Source: CAJWBT01 sp964401855 (lineage in GTDB: Bacteria; Chloroflexota; Dehalococcoidia; Lucifugimonadales; UBA3495). From it: 7,586 nucleotides of DNA. The notes below the pieces were generated by a model. The model made no database searches and had not been told where the DNA came from. It saw only the letters and a program-made list of their open reading frames with translations. The translations under genes were made by a program, and so were the position numbers. How positions within the stretch are numbered: position 1 is the stretch's first letter; the number at the start of each line of letters is the position of its first letter. The stretch covers positions 1 to 7,586 of the forward strand of contig CAYOAF010000235.1 of NCBI GenBank assembly GCA_964401855.1, written 5' to 3'. Shown one piece after another: positions 1 to 5,605 of the stretch.

Positions 1-683
1 AGGGCATAGTCTTCAACCGAGAAGTTGCCTGCCGACGCTTCGGTGATGATGTCCAGCAAGGTGGTGGCGTCGTGGGCGGTTACGTTCTGCAAGGTCAGCG
101 AACTGGCAGACTCCATGTCCCCGACTATGGTGAAGGTGATCACAGCCACGGGGCCATCCCCGTTCATACCGTTGACGTCGATCATCCCCGTCCACACTCG
201 ACCCGGAGAATCGCTGCTGGACTCGATCAGCGCGTTGCTCGCCAGAGCGCCTTGCTCGATCTTGGACACCTGCAGCACGGCCGGCTCATACAGCAAGACG
301 AACTCCAGGCTTCCCACATTGCTGGCCCGCTCCAGGTAGATAGGCACCTCGATATCGCTGGGAGGAGCCGGGGTTGGCTCTGGCGTGGCGGTCGGGGTGG
401 GGATTATCCGGGGTGTCGCGGTGGGCGCCGGCACTGGTGTGGCCGTGGGGACTGACATGGCAGTGGGTGGCGGGGTTGGCGAAGCTGTAGGCGCCGACGT
501 TCGGGTTGGAGCGGGTGTTGAGGCCGGAGTCGGCGTTGGGGTAGGCGTGACTTCCTCGTCACCGCCGAAAACGCCAAAGGCGAACAGCGCTATCACTAGA
601 ATTACCACGGCCGCGATCCCGCCCAGCACCCAATACCTGCCGGCGCTCAAGGCGAGAAAAACAACGTCCAGGAACCACCTCAT
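1..683 (-). CDS. Membrane-anchored cohesin-domain protein, C-terminus beyond window
   Basis: Translating the minus strand from the ATG at 683-681 gives 227 codons with no stop before the left edge, so the gene is partial. Residues about 18-40 (VLGGIAAVVILVIALFAFGV region) form one hydrophobic segment followed by GGDEE, which fits an uncleaved signal anchor with the rest outside the cell. Residues about 46-108 are a Pro/Thr/Ala linker (repeats such as TPTPTPTP). Residues about 110-227 resemble a cohesin beta-sandwich: IEVPIYLERA, then GSLEFVLLYEPAVLQV, a GRVWTGMIDVNG segment, VAVITFTIVG and SLTLQNV. The architecture of linker plus cohesin matches the end of the upstream gene product, but here the protein is tethered by its N-terminus. 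The start is supported by AAAGGAG five bases upstream. It sits 10 bp after the preceding gene and is probably co-transcribed and coupled with it. Inferred role: a cell-surface docking site for dockerin-bearing proteins. A dockerin or further cohesins may follow beyond the edge. Confidence 0.82.
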   Translation of the reverse strand, partial: MRWFLDVVFLALSAGRYWVLGGIAAVVILVIALFAFGVFGGDEEVTPTPTPTPASTPAPTRTSAPTASPTPPPTAMSVPTATPVPAPTATPRIIPTPTATPEPTPAPPSDIEVPIYLERASNVGSLEFVLLYEPAVLQVSKIEQGALASNALIESSSDSPGRVWTGMIDVNGMNGDGPVAVITFTIVGDMESASSLTLQNVTAHDATTLLDIITEASAGNFSVEDYA

Positions 684-688
684 GCCGG

Positions 689-695
689 CTCCTTT
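689..695 (-). promoter_or_regulatory. Ribosome-binding site of the anchored cohesin gene, overlapping upstream stop
   Basis: AAAGGAG on the minus strand lies five bases before the ATG at 683. Its first two bases are part of the TAA stop (696-694) of the preceding gene. Such overlap usually means that ribosomes ending the first gene help start the second, giving linked amounts of the two cohesin proteins. The coupling is inferred. Confidence 0.75.
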
Positions 696-3570
696 AACCG
701 GGCCTGGCCATTACCAGGATTCGCCGGGCGTCCTCCGGCGTGACCTGCCCGTCCCAGTTCACATCCATGACCAGGTCCACCGGGCTTTGTTCTCCAGCTA
801 TCCTGAGAGCAATAAGGGCGTCCAGCACGGTAATTCTTCCGTCCCCGTTGCCATCACCGCCAATCCGCTGTCCGATGGTCACCTCGCCGTCAACGAGATG
901 GAGCGTCAAGCGCCTGCTGGCAAAGTCACTGGCAAGGTCTTCGGAGAGGGTCAGCGGGCTGGTGTCGCCATCCTCCCCGACAATCCGGAACTCCATTGCC
1001 ACGGCCGAGCCGCCGCTGCTCAACCCGGTGGTGGAAGAGAACCCCAGCCGGATAATGCCGGGAGTGTCTGCGTCGTAGCTAAAGGTGGCGGAGGGCAGAC
1101 GGGAGCCTCGCTGGACTGTGACGACCTCCAGAACCTCTGGGTCGTACCTGAGGCTGAAGCCCAAACTGCTCACCTCTTCCGCCCTCTCCAGCACGACCGG
1201 GACCCGGACGGTGGCGCCAGATGACCCTGTCCTAGACTCGATGATCAGGGCCGGCCCCGGTGATGTCGGTGTTGGACCGGCGGGCGTAGGTGTGGGCGTA
1301 GGTGGTACCGGAGTCGGCGTGGGGGTCGGAATAGGTACCACGTCCCCGGACAGGACGGTGACCTGGTAGGTCCCGGTGGGGTCGCTCGCCTCGTTTGACT
1401 TCGAAATGGCCACAACATACCTGCCGGTTATTGGCGCCTGCCAGGCGAGGGTGGTGCCGCTGCCGTAGTTGGATGCCGTGAACCCCAGCAGTGCGTGACT
1501 GACCGAGAATTCAATGGCTTCAGCCGTGCCTAGCTCCACCTGGATTGTATATCTATCCCCCTGTTCTGCGTCGAGGTAGAAGTAGTCCAGGTCGTCGAGG
1601 GGGCTGATGGCGCTGGCCATTGCGTTGCCGACAATGATCTGCGTAGCTTCCTCGGGCACTCCGCTGTGCCGGTCCTCCAACGATGCATCCGCCGTGATTT
1701 TCAGCCGGTAGGTGCCGGTGGGGTCTTCAATCCTGGGAGAACCGGAGACCTCGATGAAATAGTTGTCGCTGTCCGGAGCAGTCCAGATGACATCGGTGCC
1801 TTCTCCGTAGTTTGTGGCGCCGGCATTGGGCCCGCCTCCGACTTTGTCCACCGTGAGGGAAACGGCCGTGACGGTGCCATACATCAATTCGAAGGCGTAT
1901 TTCACTCCCCGGCTGGCCCGGAAGGCGAAGTAGTCGAGATCGCCCTGGGGGCTGATGGCCGCCTGGTAGGTGCTGCCGATCGTGACCAGGGTGGCGTTGT
2001 CCCGGGTTTCACCGTGGCGGTCCTCCAGCGCCGTAGTCGCCTCTACCTTGAGAGTGTACGTGCCGATGGGGTCATCAACCTGGGCCGGTGCGGAAATGGC
2101 GACGTAGTAGATGTCGCTGACCGGCGCGGTCCACTCTAGATTGGTGCCCACTCCCCCGTTTGAGACCTCCGTTCCAGCGCCGGGCTTTGCCACCTCGATC
2201 TCCACGCCCTGGGCGGTATCCAACACCACGTCGATGGAATAACTGACCCCGCGCTTGGCCTGGAAGGAGAAGAAGTCGCGGTCGTTGGCCGGGCTAATCG
2301 CACTCCAGTGTTCATTGCCGAAGCTGATGACGGTGGCTTGGCTCCTCGAATCCCCATGACGGTCCCGGAGGGTGGTATCTGAATCGACGATGAGGGAGTA
2401 GGTGCCCACGGGGTCCCGGACCTGCGATGAGCCGGAGACAACCACATAGTAGGTGCCGGTGGCTGGGGCCAGCCATTCGACGCTGATGCCGATACCGCCG
2501 TTGGTCGCCACGAGGTCTCCCGAGGGTCCTTCAACTGCGAGGCCGATCCCTTGCGCCGTACCCAAGTCGCTGCCGACGCTGTATCTCACCCCTCTGATCG
2601 CCTCGAAGGAGAAGGTGTCCAGGTCGTTCACCGGACTGACCGCTCCCTGGTGTGCGTTGCCGAAGTTAACGGGTGTCGCTCCGGCATGGACATCGCTGTG
2701 CCGGTCTTGGTAGGCGGTGTCAGCGGTGAGTTTGACCAAGTACGTGCCTATGGAATCCCTGAACCGGCTGGAGCCGGATACGTCAACATAATACATGGCC
2801 GACGCCTGGGAGACCCACTCGAGGCTGGTGCCGACACCCCCGTTTGTGATCTCGGTCCCGCCGGTTTGCTGGACCAAGGAGATTTCCACTCCTTCCGCGG
2901 TGCCAAGCTCGACGTTGACGGTATATCTAACCCCTCTAGAAGCCAGGAAGGAGAAGTAATCGTGATCGTCGCCGCCCTGTTCGCTCCCAGCAAGACCGGG
3001 TTGGTTGGTCCATGGGCTGATGGCGCCCTGATACACATTGTCGGTTTCGATCGGGGTTGCCCCACCCAGGGTCTCGCTGTGCCGGTCTTCCAGCGCAGAG
3101 TCCGCGGTCACGTCCAGGGTATAGCCGCCCAGGATCGCCGCTCTGGTCACATCGTCCCTGGTGCCGGAAACTTCGATGAAATAAGTGTCGGTGGTGCGTG
3201 CTATCCACTGAACGCTCTTCTGGCTTTCCTCCGTCGCGAACACCTGGCCCGGTGAACTCCCTCCTCCCCGGGCCGCGGAATTGACCACCAGCATGTTGGC
3301 GTTCGCGACGGTAACCAGGTTCAGCACGAAGGTGTAGCGCGTACCCCGCAGGGCGCTGAAAGAGAAATAATCCACGTCGAAGAGGACTGTGGTGGGGGTG
3401 ATCTCGCCGGTGACCAGGCCGGCGCCAACCACTAAAGGCGTGGCCTGGGACCTGTAGTCGCCGTGATCGTCATCAGCCAAAGCGATTCGGGATTCACCGA
3501 GCAAAACAGCGATAGTGGCGGAGAACAACGCCACCGACGCCAATCCCAACAGCAACGCCAGGTTGCGCAT
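694..3570 (-). CDS. Secreted protein: six PPC-like repeats, cohesin and dockerin
   Basis: The product has 958 residues. Residues 1-32 are a signal peptide: MRN, a long hydrophobic core, then ALA before DDD, a good signal-peptidase I site. Residues about 34-742 hold six repeats of 111-127 residues resembling the bacterial pre-peptidase C-terminal (PPC) fold, each with DYFSF.A.RG.RY, LGTA.G, a G.GT.LEW.AP stretch, YYV.VSGS and DP.GTY. Residues 743-773 are a Pro/Thr linker. Residues 773-900 are a cohesin domain (VRVPVVLERA, LGFSLRYDPEVLEVV, G.IRLGFSS, VAMEFRIVG). Residues 904-958 are a dockerin with two complete calcium loops, D906-N908-D910-D917 and D936-N938-D940-D947. No catalytic domain is visible, so a structural, adhesive or scaffold role is inferred. 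The ATG at 3570 has GGAGGGG nine bases upstream; a GTG 24 bases earlier is in frame but lacks such a site and would add MATEGKPD before the signal peptide. It is the first gene of a two-gene unit. Family domains are confident; the ligand is unknown. Confidence 0.88.
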   Translation of the reverse strand: MRNLALLLGLASVALFSATIAVLLGESRIALADDDHGDYRSQATPLVVGAGLVTGEITPTTVLFDVDYFSFSALRGTRYTFVLNLVTVANANMLVVNSAARGGGSSPGQVFATEESQKSVQWIARTTDTYFIEVSGTRDDVTRAAILGGYTLDVTADSALEDRHSETLGGATPIETDNVYQGAISPWTNQPGLAGSEQGGDDHDYFSFLASRGVRYTVNVELGTAEGVEISLVQQTGGTEITNGGVGTSLEWVSQASAMYYVDVSGSSRFRDSIGTYLVKLTADTAYQDRHSDVHAGATPVNFGNAHQGAVSPVNDLDTFSFEAIRGVRYSVGSDLGTAQGIGLAVEGPSGDLVATNGGIGISVEWLAPATGTYYVVVSGSSQVRDPVGTYSLIVDSDTTLRDRHGDSRSQATVISFGNEHWSAISPANDRDFFSFQAKRGVSYSIDVVLDTAQGVEIEVAKPGAGTEVSNGGVGTNLEWTAPVSDIYYVAISAPAQVDDPIGTYTLKVEATTALEDRHGETRDNATLVTIGSTYQAAISPQGDLDYFAFRASRGVKYAFELMYGTVTAVSLTVDKVGGGPNAGATNYGEGTDVIWTAPDSDNYFIEVSGSPRIEDPTGTYRLKITADASLEDRHSGVPEEATQIIVGNAMASAISPLDDLDYFYLDAEQGDRYTIQVELGTAEAIEFSVSHALLGFTASNYGSGTTLAWQAPITGRYVVAISKSNEASDPTGTYQVTVLSGDVVPIPTPTPTPVPPTPTPTPAGPTPTSPGPALIIESRTGSSGATVRVPVVLERAEEVSSLGFSLRYDPEVLEVVTVQRGSRLPSATFSYDADTPGIIRLGFSSTTGLSSGGSAVAMEFRIVGEDGDTSPLTLSEDLASDFASRRLTLHLVDGEVTIGQRIGGDGNGDGRITVLDALIALRIAGEQSPVDLVMDVNWDGQVTPEDARRILVMARPG
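1345..3471 (-). repeat. Six tandem PPC-like protein repeats within the cohesin-dockerin gene
   Basis: The repeats map to about 3471-3094, 3093-2713, 2712-2371, 2370-2029, 2028-1678 and 1677-1345. Repeats two to six each open with DRH followed by S or G, then an AT (Ala-Thr) step, a GN or similar turn and the AISP/AVSP motif, which leads into the D.D.F.F core. Repeat one begins with a related DHGDYRSQAT segment. The copies are clearly homologous as protein but diverged in DNA, so this is an old internal amplification and not a recent tandem duplication. Repeats one and two are longest; repeat two has an insertion (WTNQPGLAGSEQGG) before its DYFSF core. Confidence 0.85.
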
Positions 3571-3714
3571 GTCCGGCTTCCCCTCCGTCGCCACCGGCCC
3601 CGGGCATGACCACTACAGAAATTGAGAACTCCCCCGGGGTAGGTCCGGGGCCCAAGCACATCCATGGTCCGAACAGCGACCTACCTTTTCCAGTAGTCCG
3701 CTCCTTTCGCACCA
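3571..3714 (-). other. Long 5' leader of the cohesin-dockerin transcript
   Basis: If transcription starts a few bases after the -10 box at 3721-3726, the untranslated leader is about 145 nt. On the minus strand it contains a short GGUC/GACC hairpin (about 3666-3681) and an all-GC hairpin CCCCGG/CCGGGG with a seven-base loop (3632-3650). It ends in GGAGGGG (3580-3586), the ribosome-binding site for the ATG at 3570. I do not recognise a known riboswitch class. Reading frames that cross the leader have no family resemblance. Confidence 0.45.
3580..3586 (-). promoter_or_regulatory. Ribosome-binding site that decides the start of the cohesin-dockerin gene
   Basis: GGAGGGG on the minus strand is followed by nine bases and then ATG (3570-3568). 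It lies inside the alternative frame opened by the GTG at 3594, which has no comparable purine-rich site, so the ATG is preferred. Confidence 0.7.
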
Positions 3715-3720
3715 CTAGAT

Positions 3721-3749
3721 ATTGTAGTAGTTTGTCCTCACGCCGTCAA
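3721..3749 (-). promoter_or_regulatory. Sigma70-type promoter for the cohesin operon
   Basis: On the minus strand, TTGACG (3749-3744, five of six consensus bases) and TACAAT (3726-3721, five of six) are separated by exactly 17 bases. The site lies in the gap between the propeller-gene remnant, which ends at 3856, and the cohesin-dockerin gene, in the right direction. This implies that the two secreted-protein genes form their own transcription unit. No operator-like palindrome is obvious around it. Confidence 0.7.
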
Positions 3750-3855
3750 TCGTGTAGAGGGGCATATCCGGCGCATAATTCGCTGTACCAACGCAAAAAC
3801 CAACCAATCTGGACCTACTAGACGCTGGGCCAGGGCCGCTTGAAGCGTTCCCGGC

Positions 3856-4074
3856 CTAGCCCACCCGGACGTACTTGTCCACACTCTTCTCCGAGCCCAG
3901 GGCCAGGTAGATGTCCCCGTGAGCGTCCACCCACGAGCCATGGGCCGACCGGGAAGGCCAGCGGGCCAGCACCTTCCCCTTGTTGTCCAGCACGCTTATC
4001 CGGGCCGGTTTGCCGTTCAGGGTGTACCGCATCGCCACCGAGCCCTCCCGGTCGGTGGGGTAAACGATATGGAA
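3856..4074 (-). pseudogene. C-terminal remnant of an NHL/six-bladed beta-propeller protein
   Basis: The frame ending with TAG at 3858-3856 encodes about 70 residues with propeller-like blades: VYPTDREGSVAMRY, then ARISVLDNKGKVLARW, then HGSWVDAHGDIYLALGS and a terminal VDKYVRVG. The alternation of VLD..G.VLARW and HG.WVD..GDIY is typical of the last blades of NHL-repeat proteins, including those annotated as peptidyl-alpha-hydroxyglycine amidating-lyase-like. Whole proteins of this kind are around 300 residues or more, so most of the N-terminus is missing. The frame stays open upstream to about 4155, but the propeller-like character fades beyond about 4074, and there is no convincing start. 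A GTG at 4038 could start 60 codons, with no good ribosome-binding site. I read it as a decayed fragment. The exact 5' boundary is uncertain. Confidence 0.65.
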
Positions 4075-4170
4075 AATACTATCACAGGAAAGGCGGCCCC
4101 GGACACCCGAAGGCCGAGGACAGACCGAGGCCTCAACGGGGAGCCGCCATCAACAACTAGGAGGTATCCT

Positions 4171-4338
4171 ATGCCGGGACTGGAGGGTGAAGTGGCCCTG
4201 GTCACGGGGGCCGGTGGAATGAAGGGAGTCGGCCGCGCTACGGCACTGAAGCTGGCCCGCCTGGGCGCCGATGCGGCTTTGACCGATGCCCACCGGGAGA
4301 GCGGAGACCTGCCGCCGGGGGAGGTAAAGGCGAATTGA
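4171..4338 (+). pseudogene. N-terminal fragment of a short-chain dehydrogenase/reductase (SDR)
   Basis: This is one of only two pieces of gene-like sequence in the debris region and the only one on the plus strand. The ATG at 4171 follows AGGAGG (4159-4164) by six bases, an intact ribosome-binding site. The 55 codons read as the start of a classical SDR: VALVTGAGGMKGVGRA (residues 8-23) contains the TGxxxGxG dinucleotide-binding motif, followed by the helix ALKLARLGAD and the second strand ending in Asp. A TGA at 4336-4338 stops the frame just where an inverted-repeat element begins. Complete SDRs are about 250-300 residues; the NAG motif and the Ser-Tyr-Lys catalytic residues are absent and not found downstream. 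The protein cannot be an active enzyme, so this is a truncated pseudogene. The 4075-4170 stretch upstream shows no clear promoter. Confidence 0.75.
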
Positions 4339-4404
4339 CGAAGAACCTCGTCGTTGCGCTGAGATTCTTCGTCGTCCTTCCTCGGAAGGACTCCCCGGAA
4401 GGAC
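4337..4404. repeat. Inverted-repeat element between SDR fragment and E1 beta gene
   Basis: Arms GACGAAGAACCTC (4337-4349) and GAGATTCTTCGTC (4361-4373) pair over 13 positions with one mismatch. On the minus-strand RNA that position is a G-U pair, leaving an 11-base loop. Directly next to it, GTCCTTCC and GGAAGGAC (4374-4391) form a second palindrome, and GGAAGGAC occurs again at 4397-4404, so alternative stems are possible. There is no coding potential. The layout resembles small dispersed intergenic palindromes (REP/MITE-like). Only one copy is in the window, so dispersal is inferred. Confidence 0.6.
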
Positions 4405-4411
4405 ACCTTGC

Positions 4412-4434
4412 AAAAAAAACAGGTACGCTGCGTA
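4412..4434 (-). terminator. Weak candidate terminator after the E1 beta gene
   Basis: On the minus strand, immediately after the TAG stop (4438-4436), comes the palindrome TACGCAGCGTA (4434-4424), then CCTG and eight T residues (4419-4412). The stem is short (four to five pairs), so it is weak as an intrinsic terminator, but the T-run position is right and two stronger hairpins follow at 4337-4391. Confidence 0.4.
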
Positions 4435-4435
4435 T

Positions 4436-5479
4436 CTATCGGGCCAGCAGGTTCCGCACCGTATTGATGACCCGGGCCTCGTTGGGGATGTAGATGTTCT
4501 CCAGGGCCCGGCTGTAGGGGACCGGGGTGTGGGGTGCGGTCACCCGGGAGGGAGGAGCGTCCAGGTAGTCGAAGGCCTCCTCCGCCACCCGCGCGCAGAT
4601 GTCCGACGCGATGCTGCATATCGGCGTGTCTTCGTCCACCACCACCAGCCGGTGGGTGCGCCGCACCGAGTCGATGACGTGGTCGTAGTCGATAGGCGAA
4701 ATGCTGAGCAGGTCGATCACCTCGGCGTTGACCCCCGAGGCGGCCAGCTCTTGAGCCGCCGCGACGCACACCAGGGTCATGCGGGATATGCCCACCAGGG
4801 TGACATCGCTGCCCTTATGCACCGTGCGGGCCCTGCCCAGGGGCAACTCGTAGGGTTCCTCGGGCACCGGGCCCGTGTTGGCGTACAGGCCCTTGTGGTC
4901 GAAGTAGACCACCGGATCGTCGTCCCGGATGGCGGCGGTCAGCAGCCCCTTGGCGGTGTACGGGTCCGAGGGCGCCACCCCTTTCAGGCCCGGTATGTGG
5001 CTGAGGATGGAGTAGTAGGACTCGGAGTGTTGGGCCGCGCTGCCGAAGCCGGCGCCGATCCGGGTCATCAGGGTAAAAGGCACTTTGACCTGGCCACCGA
5101 ACATGTAGCGCATCTTGGCGGCGTTATTGATTAGCTGGTCCAAACACACACCTATGAAGTCAATGAACATCAGCTCCGCGACGGTCCGCATCCCCGTGGA
5201 GGCGGCCCCGATGGCGGCGCCGATAAAGGCAGCCTCCGAGATCGGGGTATCCAACACCCTCTCTCTGCCGAACTCTTTGATCAAGCCGACGGTTGTGCGG
5301 AAGGGTCCGCCCCAGGCGCCCTCAAACTGCTCCCGTCCCGCCGCGCCTGAGATCTCCTCGCCCATGACGATTACCGTTTCGTCCCGCGCCATCTCCTGCC
5401 TGAGGGCCTCATTGACGGCGTCGCGATACAGTATCTCCCGGGTGGCGTCGGTGATCATGCTGGCGAAAGTGGTGCCCAT
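4436..5479 (-). CDS. 2-oxoacid dehydrogenase E1 component, beta subunit
   Basis: The 347-residue product is the beta subunit of a thiamine-diphosphate 2-oxoacid dehydrogenase (pyruvate/acetoin/branched-chain family). With the alpha subunit it forms the cytoplasmic alpha2-beta2 E1, which decarboxylates the 2-oxo acid and passes the acyl group to lipoyl-E2. Visible family blocks: RDAVNEALRQEM (19-30), MGEEI with the cofactor-activating Glu (39-43), DTPISEAAFIGAAIG (77-91), AQHSESYYSILSHIPGLK (149-166), APSDPYTAKGLL (169-180), FDHKGLY (193-199), RLVVVDE (277-283) and RVTAPHTPVPYS (312-323). Length is normal for the family, so it is complete. AAGGAG lies six bases before the ATG, which supports this start over the ATG at residue 8. 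It follows the alpha gene by 122 bp on the same strand. FDHK replaces the more usual FEHK. The substrate cannot be decided from sequence; pdhB-, acoB- or bkdA2-like names all fit. Confidence 0.93.
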   Translation of the reverse strand: MGTTFASMITDATREILYRDAVNEALRQEMARDETVIVMGEEISGAAGREQFEGAWGGPFRTTVGLIKEFGRERVLDTPISEAAFIGAAIGAASTGMRTVAELMFIDFIGVCLDQLINNAAKMRYMFGGQVKVPFTLMTRIGAGFGSAAQHSESYYSILSHIPGLKGVAPSDPYTAKGLLTAAIRDDDPVVYFDHKGLYANTGPVPEEPYELPLGRARTVHKGSDVTLVGISRMTLVCVAAAQELAASGVNAEVIDLLSISPIDYDHVIDSVRRTHRLVVVDEDTPICSIASDICARVAEEAFDYLDAPPSRVTAPHTPVPYSRALENIYIPNEARVINTVRNLLAR

Positions 5480-5584
5480 CCTTATCTCCTTGTAGGACGA
5501 GGGGAAGCGCGTGGTCTGCCCGCCGGCGTTCCCGCTGAGATGCCCGGCAAACCGGACCGGACAGAGGACCTGGCCTCGGTGTCT

Positions 5585-5605
5585 CTAAGGCTGACTGAGC
5601 CTCAG
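5585..5605 (-). promoter_or_regulatory. Stem-loop over the stop codon of the E1 alpha gene
   Basis: On the minus strand, CTGAGGCT (5605-5598) pairs with AGCCTTAG (5592-5585) over eight positions, one being G-U, with a five-base loop. The TGA stop (5604-5602) lies inside the stem. No T-run follows, so it is not an intrinsic terminator; a processing or stability hairpin between the two subunit genes is possible. The rest of the 122-bp gap (5480-5601) shows only the beta gene ribosome-binding site, AAGGAG at 5486-5491. Confidence 0.45.

Noticed and set aside
361..545. Tandem short repeats resembling a minisatellite or CRISPR-like array
   Set aside because: They are the codons of the Pro/Thr linker of the anchored cohesin protein; there are no equal-length repeats separated by unique spacers.
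385..1224. 279-codon open frame on the plus strand
   Set aside because: It lies opposite the Pro/Thr linker and cohesin-dockerin coding sequence; its Gly/Val-rich start is the mirror of the linker repeats and the rest resembles no family.
3632..3650. GC-rich hairpin considered as an intrinsic terminator
   Set aside because: No T-run follows on either strand, and it lies in the leader between the promoter and the start codon.
3494..3715. Possible leader peptide starting at a GTG at 3715
   Set aside because: The frame overlaps the start of the cohesin-dockerin gene in another frame, begins near the predicted transcription start, and has no recognisable content.
4017..4769. 250-codon open frame on the minus strand
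   Set aside because: It overlaps the E1 beta gene out of frame and runs through the inverted-repeat element and the SDR fragment; no family resemblance.
4529..5134. 201-codon open frame on the plus strand
   Set aside because: Shadow of the E1 beta gene in GC-rich DNA, with His/Gly/Arg-rich composition typical of antisense frames.
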